Source: Candidatus Moraniibacteriota bacterium
GTDB lineage: Bacteria > Patescibacteriota > Minisyncoccia > Moranbacterales > UBA2206
Direction: 5' to 3'
Length of the DNA stretch: 5,083 bases
Assembly: GCA_003534085.1 (NCBI GenBank)
Contig: DQBY01000062.1
Location: 1-5,083 of the forward strand
This document shows positions 1 through 5,083 of this stretch, one piece after another. The notes below the pieces were generated by a model. That model saw only the letters and a list, made by a program, of their open reading frames with translations. It did not search any database and was not told the origin of the DNA. The first letter of the stretch is position 1. Every line of letters starts with the position of its first letter. The translations under genes and the position numbers were made by a program.

Positions 1-1019
1 ATAAAATAGCGAAAATAAAATCTCTCGGAACTTCAGGCGATCTGACCCGCGCCATCGAAGCGCCGATTGAGATGTGTTCCGACGAATGGATAGCGAAAGA
101 GGAAAACAGAAGATGGTCCGACCTGGCTTCTTCGGCGGATGGAAAAATTTTGGCGGCAGTAGTGGATAATGGTGCGAGCGACGCATATACGGGCGATGAT
201 GGCTTTATCTATATTTTAACTGATGGGGGAGATAATTGGGAAGCGAAATTGGCTGATGTTCCAAGGAGATGGTATGACATCGATATGTCGGCAGACGGAA
301 CTTTTCTTATTGCAGTTGAAAACGGAGGCAATCCATGGGTATCAGAAGATTATGGTAATTCTTGGACAATGCGTGGTAACCCTGGTGCAGCGGGAACTAG
401 GAATTGGTACGAAGTAGCTTATTTGAATGGAGACGGCAGGATTCTTTTGGCGGAATTTAATGGTGTTAACGGTAGAATCTGGAGTTCAGATAATAAAGGA
501 GTTGATTGGACTCGGAGAACTGATACTAATCGAAAATGGGTTGATATAGCTGCTTCATCTGATGGTCAAAAATTGGTTGCAATTACATTCAATGATTTAA
601 CCGCAACTGATTCAGGGGGAATATTCACTTCAATTGATAGGGGTAATACTTGGCAAAGAAGAACTACTGATTCGAAAAAGTGGGACGACGTCGCTTCGTC
701 ACCAAATGGAACATATTTGGCAGCGGTCATAAAGGATGGAGGAATTTATGTATCAGATGATTCTGGCGTGAATTGGAATCCTACAAGCGCGCCAGATCGT
801 GGTTGGGAAGACATCATTTCTATCGGCGAGGATGGGCAGACCTTGATGGCAAGCGTGAATGGAGGATCTATTTACACTTCAACCGATAGAGGAGTGACGT
901 GGGAAGAGGAATCTGCGGGTTCCAGAAAGTGGTTCGATCTTGTTTCCTCCGCTGATGGAAAGCAGATAGTGGCAATTGATGAAGGCGGGAAGATATATAT
1001 CAAGAAAATCTGCAATTAG
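1..1019 (+). CDS. BNR/Asp-box seven-bladed beta-propeller protein, 5'-truncated
   Basis: The frame is open to the left edge (first complete codon at 3), so the start and any signal peptide lie outside; an in-frame ATG at 72 exists but has no convincing ribosome site. Counting from that ATG (315 aa), seven repeats begin with a Trp in a '(R/K)W-x-D-(L/I/V)' motif at W15, W67, W112, W156, W204, W245 and W287. Six Asp boxes (S/T-x-D-x-G-x-x-W type) end at W56, W98, W146, W194, W235 and W277; the third has one extra residue between Asp and Gly. The seventh repeat stops where its Asp box would begin (GGKIYIKKICN), while the N-terminal segment SDEWIAKEENRRW looks like the missing last strand, so the ring probably closes by 'velcro' pairing. 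Asp-box propellers (sialidase/BNR, Ycf48-like, sortilin-like) are often extracytoplasmic binding or scaffold domains. No sialidase catalytic residues can be assigned, so enzymatic activity should not be assumed. A terminator follows directly. Substrate unknown. Confidence 0.85.
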   Translation, partial: KIAKIKSLGTSGDLTRAIEAPIEMCSDEWIAKEENRRWSDLASSADGKILAAVVDNGASDAYTGDDGFIYILTDGGDNWEAKLADVPRRWYDIDMSADGTFLIAVENGGNPWVSEDYGNSWTMRGNPGAAGTRNWYEVAYLNGDGRILLAEFNGVNGRIWSSDNKGVDWTRRTDTNRKWVDIAASSDGQKLVAITFNDLTATDSGGIFTSIDRGNTWQRRTTDSKKWDDVASSPNGTYLAAVIKDGGIYVSDDSGVNWNPTSAPDRGWEDIISIGEDGQTLMASVNGGSIYTSTDRGVTWEEESAGSRKWFDLVSSADGKQIVAIDEGGKIYIKKICN

Positions 1020-1027
1020 CATCAGGC

Positions 1028-1069
1028 AAGCCGCAAAGTTTCCGAAGTTGAGCTTTTGCGGCTTTTTTT
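1028..1069 (+). terminator. Intrinsic terminator of the propeller gene
   Basis: AAGCCGCAAA (1028-1037) pairs with TTTGCGGCTT (1055-1064) around a 17-nt loop and runs into a seven-T tract (1063-1069). It begins about 9 nt after the TAG stop of the propeller gene, so it is the natural rho-independent terminator for that transcript. Confidence 0.85.
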
Positions 1070-1070
1070 C

Positions 1071-1093
1071 CTCCGAAGGTTGAGTCTTCGGAG
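1071..1093. repeat. Perfect 8-bp stem-loop CTCCGAAG/CTTCGGAG
   Basis: CTCCGAAG (1071-1078) and CTTCGGAG (1086-1093) are exact inverse complements around the 7-nt loop GTTGAGT. No T tract follows, so it is not a canonical terminator. Its left arm and loop resemble the loop of the preceding terminator (TCCGAAGTTGAGC at 1041-1053 against TCCGAAGGTTGAGTC at 1072-1086), which suggests local duplication. Confidence 0.6.
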
Positions 1094-1108
1094 CTTCTTC
1101 GGGAAAAT

Positions 1109-1129
1109 TTTGGGAGCTTAGCTCCCAAA
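1109..1129. repeat. 21-nt perfect palindrome with central T
   Basis: TTTGGGAGCT (1109-1118) and AGCTCCCAAA (1120-1129) are exact inverse complements around a single T at 1119. A one-base-centre palindrome is also the building unit of both palindromes inside ligA, and the core CTTAG is shared with GGCTCTTAGAGCC at 1546-1558. It lies between two terminator-like hairpins and has no evident coding role. It may be a mobile palindromic unit or an extra hairpin in the termination region. Confidence 0.65.
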
Positions 1130-1133
1130 GTGA

Positions 1134-3413
<2,280 letters not shown>

Positions 3414-3425
3414 TTTACGAATTTA

Positions 3426-3465
3426 CCCGCCTCGACTCGCTAGACGCAAGTCGAAGCGAGGCGGG
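3426..3465. repeat. GC-rich hairpin in the ligA-gatC spacer
   Basis: CCCGCCTCG (3426-3434) pairs with CGAGGCGGG (3457-3465). A second pairing, CGACT (3433-3437) with AGTCG (3449-3453), is possible inside as an alternative or bulged stem. It begins 12 nt after the ligA stop and could act as a transcript 3'-end stabiliser, but no T tract follows, so I do not call it a standard terminator. Its high GC contrasts sharply with the AT-rich flanks, which suggests an inserted palindromic element. Confidence 0.65.
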
Positions 3466-3476
3466 CGAATTAAACG

Positions 3477-3512
3477 AAATTACGAAAGTAAAAAATTAAA
3501 TTTTCGTAATTT
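3477..3512. repeat. AT-rich inverted repeat upstream of gatC
   Basis: AAATTACGAAA (3477-3487) and TTTCGTAATTT (3502-3512) are an 11-bp perfect inverted repeat around a 14-nt AT loop. The right arm is part of a direct repeat with the next motif: TTCGTAATTTAG (3503-3514) and TTCGTATATTAG (3520-3531). It may be part of a composite repeat together with the GC-rich hairpin, or a regulatory hairpin before gatC. Confidence 0.55.
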
Positions 3513-3523
3513 AGCTAGATTCG

Positions 3524-3537
3524 TATATTAGTAAGAT
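3524..3537 (+). promoter_or_regulatory. Candidate -10 region for gatC
   Basis: TATATT (3524-3529) and TAAGAT (3532-3537) each match TATAAT at five and four positions respectively, 19-32 nt before the gatC ATG. No good -35 box is visible, and the area is AT-rich enough for chance matches. No Shine-Dalgarno sequence precedes the gatC ATG (the bases before it are GAACAAAAAAC). Confidence 0.3.
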
Positions 3538-3555
3538 AGAATCTGAACAAAAAAC

Positions 3556-3837
3556 ATGATAACCAAAAACGAAGTTCAACATATCGCCGGTTTGGCGCGG
3601 ATAGGACTGGATGAAAAGGAGATCGAGAAACTTTCTCAGGACATGTCCTCCATTTTGGATTGGATAGAACAATTGAAGGAAGTGGATATTTCCGGCGTGG
3701 AACCGACGGCGCACATCACCGGATTGAAAAATATCGCCCGAGAGGATATTGCGCGAGAATTTTCTGAAAAAGATAAAATTGTGGAATTATTTCCTGAAAA
3801 GAAGGACGGATTCGATAAAGTGAAATCGATACTTTAA
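3556..3837 (+). CDS. gatC: Asp-tRNA(Asn)/Glu-tRNA(Gln) amidotransferase subunit C
   Basis: Small subunit of the cytoplasmic GatCAB complex, which amidates mischarged Glu-tRNA(Gln) and/or Asp-tRNA(Asn) when the direct Gln or Asn synthetase is absent. In known structures GatC wraps around the GatA-GatB interface and stabilises the complex. The 93-aa length is normal for the family. The N-terminal helices carry the usual pattern (ITKNEVQHIAGLARIGLDEKE, residues 2-22, split here as ITKNEVQHIAG and LARIGLDEKE), followed by a helix with LSQDMSSILDWIEQLKEVD. The typical GVEPTAHITGL motif comes next (about 47-57), then the acidic IAREDIARE segment and a C-terminal tail ending VKSIL. The next gene is gatA, separated by an AT-rich repeat of 144 nt rather than the few bases often seen in gatCA operons. 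No Shine-Dalgarno site is visible. The window cannot show which tRNA is the substrate. Confidence 0.96.
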   Translation: MITKNEVQHIAGLARIGLDEKEIEKLSQDMSSILDWIEQLKEVDISGVEPTAHITGLKNIAREDIAREFSEKDKIVELFPEKKDGFDKVKSIL

Positions 3838-3981
3838 ATTTTTAATTTTGTAATTTTTAATTTTTGTAAATAATTTCTTAAATCTAAAATTTTAAACCCG
3901 TGCAATACCTAGAAGAAAGATTTAGAAATTAAAAAATTTAAGTTTATTTAAAAATTCAAAAATTAAAAATTGTAAAAATTA
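3838..3981. repeat. AT-rich fold-back spacer between gatC and gatA
   Basis: The 144 nt are almost entirely A and T apart from a short central island (CCCGTGCAATACC, about 3897-3909). The ends are complementary: AATTTTTAATTTTTG (3852-3866) is the exact inverse complement of CAAAAATTAAAAATT (3957-3971). An inner stem pairs AATTTCTTAAATCT (3872-3885) with AGATTTAGAAATT (3918-3930) with one bulged base. The whole spacer could form a long imperfect hairpin with the island in the loop. No gene, RNA or clear promoter is visible. Confidence 0.65.
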
Positions 3982-5083
3982 ATGATCAGAGATTTGCATC
4001 AAAAATTAATAAATCACGAGGTAACCGCTGTTGAACTGGCTCAGCAGTATTTTGACCGTATCGAAGAAAAAGATAAAGACATCTTTGCTTACCTCACGTT
4101 GACAAAAGATCTGGCGATGAAACAGGCCAAGAAAGTGGATGAAAAAATTGCGAGAGGCGAAGAAATCGGTATTTTGGAAGGGATCCCGGGCGGGATAAAA
4201 GATTTGATCTGCGTGAAAGAAACCAGGACGACCGCGGCGTCCAAAATGCTCGACAATTATATCGCGCCATATGACGCGACTGTCATCAGAAAACTCAAAG
4301 AAGCGGGAGCGGTCATTTTGGGCAAGACTAATCTGGATGAATTTGCGATGGGATCTTCGACGGAAAACAGCGCGTATGGAGCGACAAAAAATCCAAATGA
4401 TTTAGACAGGGTTCCGGGAGGATCTTCCGGAGGTTCAGCGGCAGCAGTGGCAGCTGATGAAGCAGTCTGGTCTTTAGGGACGGACACCGGAGGATCGATC
4501 CGTCAGCCCGCAGCACTTTGCGGAGTGGTGGGACTCAAGCCGACTTACGGAAGAGTTTCAAGATATGGCTCCATCGCGATGGGATCGAGCCTCGATCAGA
4601 TTGGACCGATCACTAAAACCGTCGAAGACGCGGCAATCGTTCTGAGTGTGATTGCTGGCGAAGACAGGATGGATGCGACTTCAGCGCAAAGTTCGGATAA
4701 AGACTATACGAATTATTTGACCGGAGAAGTGAAGGGTCTTCGGATCGGGATCATCAAAGAGCACTATAAGGATCTTGATGCGGGTGTCAAAGAATCGGTG
4801 GAAAAAGTCATTGAAAAATATAAAAATCTTGGCGCGGAAATAAAAGAGATCGAACTTCCGATGGCAAAATATTCTTTGCCGGTCTATTATTTGATCATGC
4901 CGTGCGAGGTCAGCTCTAATCTGGCAAGGTTTGACGGAATAAAATACGGCATGCGCGCTTTTGACCATAAAGATACGGAACTTGATTTTACGCCTGAAGA
5001 TCGGACGCTTCTGGAAAATTATCTGGATTCAAGGAAGTATGGATTGGGGGCAGAAGTAAAAAGAAGAATAATGCTGGGAACAT
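3982..5083 (+). CDS. gatA: Asp-tRNA(Asn)/Glu-tRNA(Gln) amidotransferase subunit A, 3'-truncated
   Basis: Glutaminase subunit of GatCAB: hydrolyses glutamine and passes ammonia to GatB for amidation of the mischarged tRNA. The ATG at 3982 opens a frame that runs off the right edge after 367 codons plus one base, about three quarters of the usual 480-490 aa. The amidase-signature triad is complete: K73 in GIKDL, cis-Ser S148 in GGSSGGSAAA (146-155) and the nucleophile S172 in TDTGGSIRQPA. The spacings of 75 and 24 match K79/S154/S178 of Staphylococcus aureus GatA. Other family motifs are LGKTNLDEFAMGSSTENSAY (113-132), GLKPTYGRVSRYG and, at the edge, KRRIMLGT. There is no Shine-Dalgarno site; the start is set by homology and the preceding AT-only spacer. 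No inserts like those in ligA are seen in the visible part. gatB may lie further downstream. Confidence 0.97.
   Translation, partial: MIRDLHQKLINHEVTAVELAQQYFDRIEEKDKDIFAYLTLTKDLAMKQAKKVDEKIARGEEIGILEGIPGGIKDLICVKETRTTAASKMLDNYIAPYDATVIRKLKEAGAVILGKTNLDEFAMGSSTENSAYGATKNPNDLDRVPGGSSGGSAAAVAADEAVWSLGTDTGGSIRQPAALCGVVGLKPTYGRVSRYGSIAMGSSLDQIGPITKTVEDAAIVLSVIAGEDRMDATSAQSSDKDYTNYLTGEVKGLRIGIIKEHYKDLDAGVKESVEKVIEKYKNLGAEIKEIELPMAKYSLPVYYLIMPCEVSSNLARFDGIKYGMRAFDHKDTELDFTPEDRTLLENYLDSRKYGLGAEVKRRIMLGT

Noticed and set aside
3971..3981. TGTAAAAATT as a gatA promoter -10 element
   Set aside because: The match is weak (TAAAAA) and the spacer is nearly all A and T, so such matches are expected by chance.

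Overview
The window looks like bacterial chromosome, most plausibly from a candidate-phyla-radiation (Patescibacteria, Parcubacteria-like) genome. This is inferred, not shown. The reasons are AT-leaning coding sequence, compact housekeeping genes without clear Shine-Dalgarno sites, very AT-rich intergenic spacers, a secreted-type beta-propeller protein beside housekeeping genes, and many short palindromes and 'CAAAT'-type repeats both between and inside genes. The standard code fits: no in-frame TGA occurs in any of the four genes.

Layout, all genes on the + strand. (1) The 3' part of a beta-propeller gene with BNR/Asp-box repeats (1-1019), whose visible part resembles a complete seven-bladed propeller with its start cut off by the window edge. 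(2) A 180-bp spacer packed with four stem-loops (1028-1167), two of them good intrinsic terminators, then a TATAAT promoter that probably gives a leaderless ligA mRNA. (3) ligA (1200-3413), NAD+-dependent DNA ligase. (4) A spacer with a GC-rich hairpin and an AT-rich inverted repeat. (5) gatC (3556-3837). (6) An AT-rich spacer that folds back on itself. (7) gatA (3982 to the right edge, truncated). GatC and GatA belong to the amidotransferase that converts Glu-tRNA(Gln) or Asp-tRNA(Asn) to the amidated forms; gatB is not in the window.

The most interesting signal is inside ligA. The protein is 737 aa against 671 in E. coli, and nearly all of the excess falls in four discrete in-frame inserts that are DNA repeats. 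Two are palindromes (1526-1559 and 2547-2588), each made of two tandem copies of a shorter palindrome whose central bases are complementary. The other two are diverged copies of one A-rich CAAAT-type repeat (1920-1988 and 2931-2996), in the same orientation and reading frame. Catalytic and zinc-binding residues are kept, and the second palindrome sits inside the zinc-finger loop. This resembles the in-frame palindromic elements of Rickettsia (RPEs), but the sequences and the probable host differ. Related dyad elements fill the intergenic regions. I found no CRISPR array, tRNA, rRNA or transposase gene.
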